64,000 nt of DNA from Paragonimus westermani. Lineage: Eukaryota; Platyhelminthes; Trematoda; Plagiorchiida; Troglotrematidae. Where the stretch lies: NCBI GenBank assembly GCA_008508345.1, contig QNGE01001285.1, forward strand, positions 70,837-134,836, given 5' to 3'. Position numbers and translations under genes: made by a program. This document shows, in pieces, positions 35,231 through 47,702 of the stretch. How positions within the stretch are numbered: the first letter of the stretch is position 1; each line of letters begins with the position of its first letter. The notes beneath the pieces are model-generated. The model had not been told where the DNA came from. It searched no databases and was given only the letters and a program-made list of their open reading frames with translations.

Positions 35231-35544
35231 GATCGTCTGATGGTTCTGCCTCGGAAATTATATGAGGATTGACAATCGCAGTATTTCTTAGCGCCCATAT
35301 GTAGGCTGCTGTTAACCAAAGACGCAGAGAGCATGTGTCTCGCGTTAACGACTGACAAATCGGAGATGATTCATTGTCTGCCTTAGGGTAGGGACATTTC
35401 GGCGGATGGCTTGCATCACCGGAATATCATCAATTAACTGTAGTGTAATATAGACAAATTCCCCTAACAGATCATCGTTCTAAGTGTTTTTGGCCCTTGA
35501 TCTGGTGTGAAACTCTCTGACCCCGTTGTCGTAGAATGTACTGG
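35231..35544. other. non-coding DNA after the Penelope-like element
   Basis: No gene was found. It could still be part of the element's tail. Confidence 0.3.
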
Positions 35545-35620
35545 GTTGATAGCGCATTGGTTAAGAGGATTGCTTCATGAACTCGTGTTCGGAGTCATAG
35601 TTTCGGTCCTGGTAATGACG
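35545..35620 (+). repeat. tRNA-derived SINE-like unit
   Basis: TTGATAGCGCATTGGTTAAG (box A-like, TAGCNNATTGG core) is followed about 50 bases later by AGTTTCGGTCCTGG (degenerate box B). The TTAAGAGG and TTCATGAA positions resemble the minus-strand units at 41325 and 42425, so it may be the same family. Confidence 0.4.
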
Positions 35621-36974
35621 TGCACCACTGACAGGATCTAACAAGGACGAAGCACGAATCCGAAATTCGTGTTTTTCCCAGAAATCGACTAAAAATCCGA
35701 CGAAAATGCGACAGGTGCGACCAATTGTAAATGACGTTTAACTTATGTGAACCATTACCTTATACTGCTCACCAGTGAAGGTTTTTTTTATTGATCTTTG
35801 TTCTGCAAAGTGACCCACATTTCCATCTTGTAATTCCCAGAGCATCCTAATAAAGCGATTTGCTTTCTGTTTTCAAGGTCATGTTTTTGGCAAGGAATCT
35901 ATTGCTCAGGCAAGAAATCGCAAACAGTAAAGTCAGAAATCGTCAACACAGGTGTCGCATAAGACAAAATCTGTACAACCTTGTATGCAATTGGTATTTC
36001 CGCTCAGTTTTGAATGTCATGGCGGACTGTTCAGTTTCAGTATGAATTTGGTAGGTCCGTGATACGACCATAAATCCAAGCACGTAGACCACCTGCCTCG
36101 TAAGTACTTGTGGTTCATACAGATATTTTGAAGCCATCCAACTCCTTATTGATGAGATTTGTGTGTATTCAAACAATTTGTCCAATCTATGCCTTCCAGA
36201 TAAATACTCTCAGGTACAGTGTTTACTTGACGAAGTTTAGAATGTAGAGTCACTGCGATTGATCAAGGTTGTCTGACTTTCTTGTTGCTGACATCTTTTT
36301 CGATCATTGTAAGGTCACCAATACTTTGCCTAGTTCGTCTGAAAATTTCCCTGATTTGTTGAGTTGGTTGTTTGGTAAGCGTTTTGACATTAGGAACACA
36401 GTTGTTGTTCAGGACCTAATTCCCAGTCTTCATACAAGCTGATAGACCTTTAGCCACCAGAATCCATCTGTTTCTTTCGTAACCACTTTGTCAGCATTTT
36501 TGAGTTGTTTACACCAGACTGCTTGGGGACAATTTGCATGAAAAAAGGCCCATCGGTTTATTGGGAGAACATGAAATAAAGTGAAAGATACCTATGACGA
36601 ATTTGAAAAATCTGTCCCACTGTTTTGCTTATTATGTATGATTTATTTCAGTTGATGGCTTTTGTAGGCTGTAATTAATGAACTATTTAACCACAGATTT
36701 GATTGGTTTTCTTCAAATTCCGATAAACACACACTTAGTCAGTGTTCACTGACAGTTTACTTCTTTTATGCAAGCAAACTGTTATTGATAAGGCAGTTAA
36801 TCACCAGAAATCAAAGACGTTATTCTCTGGAAGGGCTTTCTCACTTGCCTCACATAAGTGAACGCCCTGTTAGATAACTACCAACGAATGATTGACCAGT
36901 TTTTAGTAACGATTTCTTGATGATTTAAGCAGACTCTCTATATGTACAGCAAGTACTAGCTCTCAAATTTTTAG
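35621..36974. other. presumed intron
   Basis: No supported exon. A plus-strand frame after an acceptor at about 35878 is open for 55 codons but basic and unconvincing. Confidence 0.3.
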
Positions 36975-39900
36975 TTTTCGCAACCGAATACGTGTTGAAT
37001 GGGAAAGGTGACAGTCTCATTTTGACAGATTTTCCGGTATTGTACTTTCAAGCTGAGATTAAAACCCAAAATCTAGTTTCCGCATTCAAGTCCCCGAAGA
37101 TGTTATTTACTTCTGACTTACCAGGAGCAAACATGATATTGACTCAATGTTTACTGAGCAAGCTACTGTGCTTGCCAGTGCTTTCGGTGTTTAGAATTCT
37201 CTTATACCGAAACCTGTCAACAATGTGGTCCCATAAGGCTCAATTGCGATCACTAAAACCATACAAACTAGCCGGATATACAAACTTATTCGTTATCCTA
37301 CTAACGCACTCCAAATTGTCGTGAGATGCATAGATATTCGTGTATGGTTACTTGTCTTTTCTGCTGTTTGTCAATATTAGCGGTATGGTATTTGAATGTT
37401 GATTGTTTACGCATTCGTTTCTATTTTACTCCGACCGTTTTATTTCTGTGCTAGGACGGACAAATAAATTTTGTTCGCCGATTACCAAAGAGATAAAGAC
37501 CGACAAGTCTTTGATCTCCTTTCCGCCTGTAAAATCCTATGTTCCTAATAAAGGTCGGAAGGAAATCACGTTGGACAACTGTTGTCAGAAGAAATACCAT
37601 CAGGTATGATCACTCTAATAGGATTTTTCACACTGACAATGCAGTTTTGGCTTTGGCGGTTTTTTAAAAGACTGAATTTTCGTTATAAGTATGAATAATC
37701 AGGAGAAACGTATGCAACTTACTGAACAATCAAACTCTCAGAGTTGCTCACGTGCTTTATCTGGGTTGGTTTGCAGCAATTTGTTTATCACAACAGGTAA
37801 AAATATCAACAAACCAAAACTGACGACTTATGGAAAGATTTTTGAACCCGAATGTTTAAGCATTTAATCAGTTTGTGAAACAGAAATGCATTAAACAAAT
37901 ACTGTTTTTAGTGAGTAAGAGAATTGCAAGTTAATTTCTGAAAAACGTTCTCACAAGGGTTGATCGAAATTACACCCATTGTCTAAACTTAAGCAATATT
38001 GCATTCAGATTAATTTCAAGATAAAAAAGAAGTTGTAAAACTGATGACTTCAGGACTACTTTCCGAGCGTTTTCGATTTTGGATGTGGATTTATCGTATA
38101 TACTTTGAGCGAGGTATGAAAATTACGCGGATGCAGCATATGAAAGATTGATTGGACAGTCTTCCTCTTCTTCCATACTGCACACGTAGATTTTGAACCA
38201 CGGCACTACTCCATCCAGCAGTGTTTATTTTAAAACTTGAATTTTTGTAGAAGTGATTCTTCTTGCTCTTTTTCCAATGTTTACTTGTTCTAGAAGTAAT
38301 GAAAGTTTCGGAGACAGATTAACTTGCACAAATGCACCCGAGCATATGGCACACAGAAGTAGCTTAAATACAACTACTTAGCAGATATTTCAAAAACAGT
38401 CGCACATTTTCTGTGAAAACAAAATGATTATCAATTTTTGCAGATATGTCGTGGAATTTGACAGTTACTTTCTCTGTGGAAACTTACAACAAAAATTTTT
38501 GAGGAGTCGTTCACGAAATTATCATATTTCTCAGTGGCTTTGTATCGTCAATTTTTTTCTGATAATCTGCAATTTCTAAACTGAGATAAGCTGTCCGTAG
38601 ACTATGGATCTTAGTTACTGTTTGGTATTTTTTAAGTTTCAGGTGTTTGTCCTAAACGAGTTTGTATGGTTTGAAGAAAAGTATATTAATCTGAACCATA
38701 GTAATCAACATAAAAGCTTACCATCGGCTATGAATTAGTGAAACTTCACAATGTTAGGCAAAAGCTGACTCTATCCTTAGTTCTGTGATGATATTGCTAT
38801 TGGTGTCAAAATGTTGGTGGTTGATTCAATGAAGTTTCCATTTGTATCGGTGAGTGTGGACCGTTTAACATGTTGAACTTTTCTTTATTAATGAATTGTC
38901 ACTTGACTTGGGTTGATTGTTCTGCTGTTCTGTCATCAGTTCAATTCTATCGTCAGATCAAGCCCCAGGCATTGCTTCGAGTTCCGTTGCTTAATTTCAT
39001 TAAATAATTGTCGCCAGTGGTTACTTTACTTGCAATGTAGAACCTCACCAAAGGCGAAATGGACATTTCTCAGTCTTTAAATCGAAATTTTGCGTTTCTT
39101 CATCGTTTGCATTTGATGTGAAAGGGTCATTGAGATGAATGACTACAGTTGTTTTAGTAGGTTTACCTTAGGGGAATCGGACTTATTTCAGGGTTTTTCT
39201 CTTCTACTTTCACAATGTTCATGTGCAACCGGTTTTTCTTCTCTCATTCACAGCACAGTGAGCCACTCTAGATGTTTTGTCGACTTGGAAATGATATCAC
39301 CATTTTCTTATAACGTTTTAAGTCTCATGGACAAAAAGTCTCATTTTTCAGTCTGTTTTGTGAGTTGTGTGAAAGGCGACACAACTACGACTAATGCCTT
39401 GAAATAAACATTTTTAAGAAGGCTGCAGGTATTTTTTTCACCTAATTCTTGAAGAAAACCGGCCACAATTTTTTTGTATTCCGAGTATTTCATAAATAGC
39501 TTGTAACAATTTTATACCTGTGAGTAATGGTTGAAACTTTCACCGGAATCTTTTATTTAGGCCTGTTACTCTTTGAATTTATCGAGTATTTTGGGGGCAG
39601 TTTTGATGTTAAAGCTGCCTACCATTTACTGGGGGGGGAGTTCGGCCTGATTACTTCAACTTAACACGTGTGGCAAAACGGGAAGCAACAAAAATTTCGG
39701 ATGGAAACGCTATCAACAAAATAATTGGTTTGGTATATAAAACTGAATATCGTCTTCTATGTGATTCAGTGCGTCCGCTCTGGGTCGTTTCAACGTAAAC
39801 GTGTTGCCCTTATTTTCACTTTAGGTGTTGGTCAGACAAAAGGAAATCACTATACTTAACCTGTACTCATAAGCATACAGTATAGGAACTTGAAAATCTA

Positions 39901-40927
39901 CAAAACTAAGATTAAAAAACAGGGCTGGAAGACAATAAGATAAGTTTAATTTCGAATGTTAGACGAACTTGGAATGTCTAAGTTCGGAAAAATTTCATTT
40001 TTTTCATACGGACTGAGTCAAGTTAACCGGAAACGTTTCACTGAGATGTAGGAGTGCTGAACAGTTTGACAAGGTTTGAAAACCAGATGAGCTTGCATGG
40101 AGTGTACCACCGTCATTGTGGGTTTTTGAGAGGGAAAAATTGACAGTTAGGTACTTGCTAAACCGCGATTTCATGTTCCCAAAGAAAGAATAATGAAGTT
40201 ATGGCACATTAGAATATACTGCTCTTTTCGTTTGTTGAAAGTACTCAAACCAAAACCAGAAAGTTCTTAGATACAAGCAAACACTGGGTGAGAACAATTT
40301 AGAGGAATTGCGGCTTTTTTGACTCACATTAAACTTTCCGGTATTTGTCCTAAATTAGAAAGTAAATTGTACTCTATTAAAACTGTTCTGGGCTTAGTTT
40401 ATAGCAGGCTGGATTATACTCGCCTTTGGATGTCTTGTAAATGTGCAAAATTTAGACATAGCATACTTATAGCTTTAATTGTTTACAATCCAACCGTATA
40501 TAAATAATAATAATTTGAGAACAAAGCTTTACAGAATTACGGTTGTGAAGTCCTTGTGGAAGTCATGTAATTATTGTATTGGTACTCTCGCTCCTGCGAT
40601 CAATCAACTGCTGTTAAACGTCACATAAGGTATGATAATAGAACTGATGTGAGTTCTTATATCAGCTGAAGGATTTCACCTCATTTCGTGGTTTTCCTTC
40701 TCTTTTCAGGTGCTGTAGAATATGCCATGAATGATCACTCCCTTTGTTTCCAAATATTGCCCAAAGTGTATCGTGTCCCCGAGACCAATCTGTTAGTTCT
40801 GTTGATTCATTGCCTGCTGCTACATTTCGAATACACTCAATGGAAGGCATCTGTATCTTTTGATAATCGATATTCAGCATTGACAAACAATTGCAATGTA
40901 TGTCTTATGAGATCGAATGTTTGTTGA
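36975..40927 (+). CDS. multi-exon gene, 3' part, unrecognised
   Basis: Four exons fit in phase: 36975-37007 (33 bases, weakest), 37455-37603, 37743-37797 and 40710-40927. Splice signals are good (acceptors TTTTTAG, TTTCTGTGCTAG, CAAACTCTCAG, TTCTCTTTTCAG; donors AAAG|GTGACA, CATCAG|GTATGA, CAACAG|GTAAAA). Phases are 1, 0, 1 between successive exons. The last exon reads to TGA at 40925-40927 and AATAAA follows at 40958. Peptide pieces: ITKEIKTDKSLISFPPVKSY, EITLDNCCQKKYHQ, CSRALSGLVCSNLFITTG, VEYAMNDHSLCFQILPKVYR, then a leucine-rich helix (NLLVLLIHCLLLHFEY). I do not recognise the family. The 5' exons are missing; the large last intron may hide another exon. Confidence 0.42.
38000..40700. other. 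AT-rich intron of the plus-strand gene
   Basis: No repeat family or exon could be supported in this long AT-rich interval. An eight-G run lies at 39631-39638. Confidence 0.35.
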
Positions 40928-40957
40928 GCAGCGATTATCTTAAGAATATGTTTGTGG

Positions 40958-40963
40958 AATAAA
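40958..40963 (+). promoter_or_regulatory. AATAAA poly(A) signal
   Basis: It lies 31 bases after the TGA at 40925-40927 and supports the gene end there. Confidence 0.45.
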
Positions 40964-41324
40964 CTTGAAAGCTGGTTACTCTTAGCATTTGGTCATCCTA
41001 AAGTTTCCGAGTTTTTTCTTCTATGTGGCGTCTCTGTAGGCGGTTAAATCTTAAATCCATATTTAGTAGATCCTTACGAGAAATAGTCTTCAAAGACCAT
41101 TTGGTCAACCCTCACTCCCCGAAGGTCAACTGATTTGCGTTTAGTTGGTATTATGAATAATTTAACCCCGAAATTCAGAAACAGACTAAACCTATCCGGG
41201 TAACAGTTTGTAACCAGCATTATTCAGACAGACACTAAATTATGCCCTCCAGCCAGGCTCTCTTGAATAACCACGGCTGGATTTCCGTTTCTCCTAAAAC
41301 TAATCAGTAGTGCGTATCTTGGCC

Positions 41325-41450
41325 ATGGAAGGGATCAAAAGTTCGGCGACGCTTTCATGAGGCAACTGTGTTAATCACCACGCTACTGACATCACATTGG
41401 ACACAAGTGAATTATCATATCCGAGGGGTCAACCTCTTTAGTTTGCAAGT
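41325..41450 (-). repeat. tRNA-derived SINE-like unit, copy 1
   Basis: The minus strand reads GCGTGGTGATTAACACAGTT (box A region), GCCTCATGAAAGCG, and a degenerate box B (TTTTGATCCC). It matches 42425-42540 in the same orientation over about 110 bases with frequent substitutions, including GGTGATTAACACAGTTGCC and the preceding CACTTGTGTCC/GTCGTGTCT segment. Confidence 0.55.
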
Positions 41451-42424
41451 AACGAGTGATTTGCGCAGTCGTTCCAGTAATTAACTGTCTGTCGACACGC
41501 CTGCGTTGAGGACTTTTGAGCCACATAGAAATCTCCAAGTGCACCAGACTTACAAAAGCTGTAATCAAATCCGAATGGTATTCAACTTAAAGAAGTGCTC
41601 ATCAGTAACCTAGGATATACGTCCGTTTCATGACCAGTATTTTTGGGTGAATCACAAAAACGAAAAACCGGAAGATTTAAACTAATTTTCTGATGTTAAT
41701 ATGAATCAAGAGTATTTACATAAGTAATGAAGAGTGTTCTTTGAAAACGGTCTGGTCCAATTAGGAGGAGTGCAATTATCTTAAAGAAATATTTTTACAG
41801 TGCCAAACTCCGCAAGCACAAACTTAGTGACAACCGAAAAATTGTAACCTTTTGGGCTAATAACATTGAATGTTTCATTGCAGTATTTCGTTAAAACATT
41901 TTATGATTAATTATCTGGATGATATTGCGTTGCTTTGAGCTTCTGTTTAAATGCAAAATCTTGCAACAAAAGTTTCTTCAGAAAAACGACGACATTTTTT
42001 GTGACCTACGGCACAAATTTTAAGATTCAGTTTTGAGGGCTAATATTATTGGAAGAAAAGACAGACAGTAATAACAAAAATTTAGAAATGTTGTTTTGTT
42101 AATCCGAAAAAATATTAGATACCGATAACTTTGACCAAGTCACTTTTTGACCGTAATCCGTTAGGATCAGAGAAAACGGAGTTATTACACGAAACTTATT
42201 TGTCGACACAAGTACATCCCAGTGAGTTAAGCAACATGTGGACGTTTTTTTCAAGCGGTCATGATTGTGTAATAACTACGGAATGCAAGCAAATAATCAT
42301 TCCTAATGGATCTTGAATATCGCATTTCCGTAGGCTTTTTGCAATCCGTCTTTTTTTCAAGAGAAGCACCATACTCAAGTTTCTCGCTTGTCAGATCTCG
42401 TCAATAGTGCACATCTTTGCAAAA

Positions 42425-42540
42425 ACCGGGATTTAAATGCGGGCCACGCTTTCATAAGGCAACCATGTTGATCACTGTACAGTTGGCTTCACACTAGACA
42501 CGACAGAACTGTCATGCCCAAACTCTTGGCCACTGCTGCT
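42425..42540 (-). repeat. tRNA-derived SINE-like unit, copy 2
   Basis: The minus strand reads CAGTGATCAACATGGTTGCC, TTATGAAAGCGTGGCC and TTTAAATCCCGG, which parallels copy 1 at 41325-41450. The box B equivalent (GGGTTTGAATCCC in a progenitor) is degenerate. Confidence 0.55.
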
Positions 42541-42963
42541 TGGAAGTATTGTGTATATCGTTTGATCGTCTTAAGAGGAGAGGCATAGTAGCTGTTTTGT
42601 TGACTCCGATCGGTGATCGTATAAAAGAGGCTGACTAGAATGATCTCTGAGAACCCTGACAAACGTGACTGATTTTCAGGTTTATATGACCAAAATCCTT
42701 ACTACTCACCAGTGAACATCGAACAGTACAGTGCACTCAAATATTACATATAAAGACAACCACCCAGCGCAAGTCGAAATCTCGATACACCATCCATACA
42801 AGTTAAACATGTAGCAAACCATTTTACAACACACCGACTTTGCAGCCCTCATCTTCTTCGAGAGAAAGCTGGTTAATTTGTTCAAGACCTACTTGAACCT
42901 GTCAACGCCGTTAAATGTGATTTTGTCGAACAATATCAGGGATGAACGTAAACTAACTTTGAG
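42541..42963. other. non-coding DNA
   Basis: No gene or repeat was recognised. Confidence 0.35.
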
Positions 42964-43169
42964 TTAGAAACAGTGAAAACTGTAGTCGGTTTACTGAAAA
43001 TGAAATTTGGGATGCAGTAACAAAGTACCTGCTTGAAGACATGAATCCGCAAAAGGTCATATCTGGTCGAGCGACGCCATTACCTGCGTCACGACGCCAT
43101 GGACCGGGCTCGTACGGTGTCAGTTTTGCAGTTTCCATACCCATATCCCAACGATCGAACTACTGTGCT
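42964..43169 (+). CDS. possible internal exon with a GPGSYG motif, unrecognised
   Basis: The frame is open from 42963 and has a plausible donor (GTGCT|GTAGGT). It reads FTENEIWDAVTKYLLEDMNP, then KVISGRATPLPASR, HGPGSYGVSFAVSIP. The GPGSY tetrad recalls the PGP repeats of sperm-tail proteins, but a single unit is not enough to assign this. The acceptor at 42962-42963 lacks a pyrimidine tract, and no partner exon was found. Confidence 0.25.
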
Positions 43170-43333
43170 GTAGGTCTTGTAGATACATCTTCGTGTATTG
43201 ATCACATCAAACGCCAACCAAAAAATTCTCCTCTCTATTACACGTAACATATTCTGAACTGAAACAAGGAATCATTTAATCAGTCACGCCGGTGCATTAT
43301 TGACTGTTGATTGTTGCACAGAGTTCACTTGGT

Positions 43334-43366
43334 TGTAAGTTGTTATTTGTAAGTTGTTATTTGTGT
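43334..43366. repeat. two-copy 15-base tandem repeat
   Basis: GTAAGTTGTTATTT occurs twice head to tail, with one spacer base. Confidence 0.7.
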
Positions 43367-43376
43367 GCGGAACCAA

Positions 43377-43659
43377 TTAGACCTGAGTAAGCTTCCGACA
43401 TTGTTTCGCCTCAATCAACAGGCGTACAGCTGTCTTGATAGTTCGTATATAACCATGGATATTACCAGATTCTGCATTACATGTAAATCTCATCTGGATT
43501 GATAAGTTAACCACGTGTTTTTGATGTCTTGACAACCAATTGGTCATGTAGACGCTACTGCTGACAATTATTCTGGCACTGTCCTTGAATATTGTAATGT
43601 CTATCTTCATTTGCCGTTTCAGTGAATTTAATGTGTCAAGTTGAACCAACCTACGGACA
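43377..43659 (-). CDS. possible terminal exon of the minus-strand helical-repeat gene
   Basis: On the minus strand an acceptor (AACAATATTTCAG) leads in phase 2 into 93 open codons ending in a stop at 43377-43379. Pieces: LVQLDTLNSLKRQMKIDITI, VYMTNWLSRHQKHVVNLSI, IKTAVRLLIEAKQCRKL. It lies downstream of the exons at 44079, 46317 and 52422 and has similar helical, leucine- and lysine-rich character. An exon linking the phase of 44079 (phase 0 out) to this one was not found, and no canonical AATAAA follows. Confidence 0.33.
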
Positions 43660-44078
43660 CTGAAATATTGTTCCCCCCAAGTTAAAATGAGGACGTAAAA
43701 TAGTCTGCGCAGTAGTATCTAGACTGCATCTTACTGGTTACTTCTGCGAAACTAACACGTTTGATTCAAGATGGGGTCAAGTAGGAAGACAAAGCCAGTC
43801 GAGATGCTTGCTACATCCCAAAAAGTGGAATTGAAGCAACGAAAACCTACACATGCTTAGCAGTAGCAAAACGTAGAAATAACTGCTGTACAGAAGTTGA
43901 AATAAGGCTGAAACCACAAGGTGAAGGACTAACGGCGCCAAAACAAAGTAACAAGGTAGGTTAGATTGTCGCACACCCAGTCATTTCAGACTTAATCGAG
44001 AAATAGGCTCACGGTGCACTACACATCTGGCTAGGTAACGGAACGTTCAGAGATCCTGTGCATATGCATGAATCTTAC

Positions 44079-44216
44079 CACAAAATTGGCTAAAGTTTGG
44101 AGTAGGTGTGAAATTAAAGGGTGACAGTTATCTCTAAAATTCTTGTCGTCAAAAACTTTGTACGTTTTTAAATGCAATTCAGCGTGTTTTACTAATACAC
44201 ATGCTGAGAGAGTTTC
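44079..44216 (-). CDS. internal exon of the minus-strand helical-repeat gene
   Basis: A 138-base exon (46 codons, phase 0 in and out) lies between acceptor ACGATCCAG and a strong donor (TTTTGTG|GTAAGAT). It reads ETLSACVLVKHAELHLKTYK, VFDDKNFRDNC, then HPLISHLLQTLANFV. The ending is a typical amphipathic leucine helix, as in HEAT/ARM-like solenoids. No family is recognised. Confidence 0.45.
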
Positions 44217-45612
44217 CTGGATCGTTTCAGGAGCAGAATGTTTTTGTTTAAAATGACAGCACCTAATTCGACAAAACAATGCTGCCAGTGGGTGACATGC
44301 ACGTACCGGCAACTCCTGAGCTGAGATGATGAGGGGTGAGAATTGACTTCACAGGGAAAACACAAAGGCGAGTGTCCCGACGTTTTGGGGAAAACTGATG
44401 CAAAGGGACCAATGTTTACTGTGTTATGTACTTATATGATTTTGGTCTGGAGTACACACCGTAAACGCAAATCTAGCAACCACCTCATAAGCTGCTAAGC
44501 CTAGTCACCGTAGGCAGGTGAAACCAAACGTTCGCACATTTTCAGTTTTTCATAGGCAGTTTACCATCATCTGTCCACTTGTCTAGGGCGTCTAGAGTCG
44601 GACGGCCTACAGAGGGAGGACACGGACAGTCTTCAGAGGTTTCATTGGGATGCAGCTAAGTGGTCTGGACTTCAAGCGTGCGGTTTGGTTTGATGCGATT
44701 GTTTCGCGCTGTTATGAAGGTAGCCAATATTATGCTAACGGTTTTGGACTCATGGATTACCAGTGTATTCACAGAGCACCGTCAACAAAGAGACAGTGTG
44801 CTTTTGACACCAACGTGATAAATCGGTTACCGGTCCATTCAACTCCACTCTTGAGAAGTTGGTTATGATGACAGCTCTAAGCGCCAATAATCGTGAAGCT
44901 TTTACACTGATATAGGGTGTGTGTGCGTTATGCTTGAAGAGCACAGGAATTCAGACCGGCCATCAAAACCAAAGATGAAACGAGGAAAGCTACAGCATAG
45001 GTGGATGAATGAGAGTGACACGTGCTTGTAGGGAGGCATGCCTTGGAAGTAACTGACCAAGGGAGATATATGGTTCGTAGGAAATGCTTTCATGCACAAA
45101 AATGGGTTATGGGGTATGGTATTATTAGCCTGTCGTGGAAAACAGCTGCACTCTGAAGCCTCTACAGTCGGCTTGACAAACCCTTGTAGATACTTCGGAA
45201 AGTTTCCTCTGACCTAATTTCGTGGACAATATCAATAAAATGAGAACCAGTCGCGCTGAAACTGGGCCTCCACGAACCGTTGCAAAACCATTTTAAGAAA
45301 CGTCTGCAAGTACTCTCCGATAAGCGTTCCATTATTCTCCTAACGCCATCGTCTTGAGAACGACCGGTGACAGAAGAAACTCAAACTCTCAAGTGCAACT
45401 TAGATAAACTATCCTCGGCTGAAGCATCAGTACCCGGAAGGTAATAAGTGACAAGATGACTGATGCCGCAAAATAGGCGCATCTTGTGAAGGCAATTCTC
45501 TGATGGCAAAAGTTGACTAACTAGTCCACACTCACCAACATCGTTTGGCCGCTATCGAATCACTTCTTTAAGGGGAAAATGGTTTTGACAGGCACAAAGG
45601 AGAGCTGGAAAA

Positions 45613-45900
45613 ATGACTAGGTTTATGTTTGTAATAAAATCCGTCACGGCGCAGAATCAGTTTCTTGGCGTATCTGAACAGAATTTTTACAGTTCTCTGG
45701 CTGTCACTCCTGGTCAAACAATGTTAGAGTTGTTATCTCTAAGCCGAAACGTGTTTTACCTGGAATCTGGCTGTTATCGCGTAGACTCTGAAGTTCGGTT
45801 TAAACACGTACACGAACAGTTAGGCGGACCCGTTCGATTTTCAGAAGTTCGCATGGAACGTGGCAAGTCTGCTTTCATGATTAGCTTTCTGAATATTTGA
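45613..45900 (+). CDS. short open reading frame with an ATG start, unrecognised
   Basis: A 95-codon frame starts at a true ATG and ends in TGA. It contains VTAQNQFLGVSEQNFYSSLA, GQTMLELLSLSRNVFYLESG and VRFSEVRMERGKSAFMISFL. Composition is protein-like, with no signal peptide or domain that I recognise. An AATAAA lies about 350 bases downstream (46247). It sits inside what would be an intron of the minus-strand gene, so it may be a chance frame or a nested gene. Confidence 0.25.
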   Translation: MTRFMFVIKSVTAQNQFLGVSEQNFYSSLAVTPGQTMLELLSLSRNVFYLESGCYRVDSEVRFKHVHEQLGGPVRFSEVRMERGKSAFMISFLNI

Positions 45901-46316
45901 TAAACATAGTGTCGGACTGTGGTCTGCGGAGAAGAGAATATTTAGACGTCACAAGAGAGTGGTAAACTATCACGAGTACGCTGGTAACAAAATTGGATTA
46001 ATAAGCTGAAATTATTCTTGTGGTAAAAACTAATAATGACAAAATTTCAGATAATGGTTTATCAAGACGAAAAAGGTTGAGGATAAAGTAACAACTATAG
46101 AGGAATAGCTGTCCGGGATTCTTGATGTGATTAAACAGTCAGATCTGACTGAGATGTGCACCTTCGAATGCAGCCAGCCGACAGGTTAGTCTTATTGTCA
46201 ATAACTGCTCCCTCTAAAGACGTTACGTAGAAGGTAATTCATATCTAATAAACGATAACGATGTAGCTGATTCTATTAGTCCACTTAACTCGTGCGTATC
46301 CCAACACTATATTTAC

Positions 46317-46524
46317 TATCGGAGCGGAATTGGGCGACAGATTGCTTATAAATATCTAGCACAAGGTGGGCATATTGAGAATAAGTTTGCTGTCCAGTCT
46401 CGGTGCACTCATTCAAGTTGCCAATCCCGTAAAAAATGTGTCTACACATCTGCCTTAGGAAATACAACAATGATAACGCTGTTTCTAGGAACGCAGAACA
46501 CTCGTTGACGCACACTAGTTCAGT
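46317..46524 (-). CDS. internal exon of the minus-strand helical-repeat gene
   Basis: A 208-base exon (phase 0 in, phase 1 out) lies between a good acceptor (AGTACTTAATTTCAG) and donor CCGATA|GTAAAT. It reads TELVCVNECSAFLETALSLL, YFLRQMCRHIFYGIG, NECTETGQQTYSQYAH and LVLDIYKQSVAQFRSD. Alternating leucine-rich helices fit a helical-repeat protein. The product is unknown. Missing intermediate exons are implied, because its outgoing phase (1) does not match the incoming phase (0) at 44216. Confidence 0.45.
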
Positions 46525-47702
46525 CTGAAATTAAGTACTACAAAGCCAACAAGTCCACTTACTTCTCAACGTTTAGGGGTTACCGGTAACTATGATGGGC
46601 AACGTTGTTTGAATTATCGTCATGCTGAATATCCAAAGCCTTCAATATCACTGAACGGTTACTCTGATAGGTGGAACTGCCACTAAAGTGTCTAAATGTG
46701 GGTCTTTCCGTTTTTGCAAGAATTACTTCAGCTCTAGCGGCAGATAGTCAATAGGATTATATAAGGTTTTCTGCGTGATGTGCATATTTTGAATAAGCTG
46801 AGATGAAACCGAAACTCATGATGACGTCAACTCTGCATCTGATCTCAAACAGCAAGGATCCTACTAGCATCTAATACCGGGAACAAGAACGAGCTTTGCG
46901 AGTTGCTTGTTCGATAAACTGTTAGTTTGATTGCAATACTTGCATAACTGGTCAGCTTTCAATGAACTGAACCTCAATATAGACATGGCTTACACTGACC
47001 TTAGTTGCTATCCTTAGTGTTTACGAGTGGCCGTGCAAACTATGACTTCAGTGGTCTTGTAAATTGAGTTTTTTTAAAATAAAAAACACGACAAATCAGC
47101 CGTTGAGTTTTTAACATTTACGCCTACCTATTTCTAAACACTCTATGGTGATTCTAAATCACTTCGCTCAGGGAACGCAAACACCTCGAAAGAGGTTCAA
47201 ATCAACAAACCTTTTGCTGCTAGCCGGATATGTTACCCAAAAAGATCTCATTATTCTGAGCACAGTTCATAAGGCCAAAATTCTTATGACTAGCGTGTAA
47301 CGCACTGATATCCTGTCAGAATTTGAAAATCTCTGTGACTTTCATCTTTCACCAGCCTCGAACTTAACGCCATGAAGTAGCAATGAAGTTATTCTGAGCG
47401 ATCTTGCCGTTTGAACTAACATTTTGTCATTTTTTTAAATTTTGAATTCGGCTGATAAATAGCAGCTCTGCGGGAATCGACCCAGCAAGCTTTATGTTAT
47501 GAATCGAGACCGGTTCCCATTTGTTTGCCTGATCTTTACACATCGTTCTTAAGGTTTGCAAAGGATAAATAATTGTGTAGCGCTTCCATATCCCTGTAGT
47601 GTAGATGAGCATGATAATAATAAGTTTGATACTTATATACTGGTTACAACTGTACGAATATTTCATAGTAACTGTAATACTTCATGATGCCCAAACTCCT
47701 AG

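Noticed and set aside
40710..40740. CCRICHE in an alternative frame, suggesting a RING-variant (MARCH) domain
   Set aside because: A stop follows immediately; the other frame is open across the exon and fits the phases.
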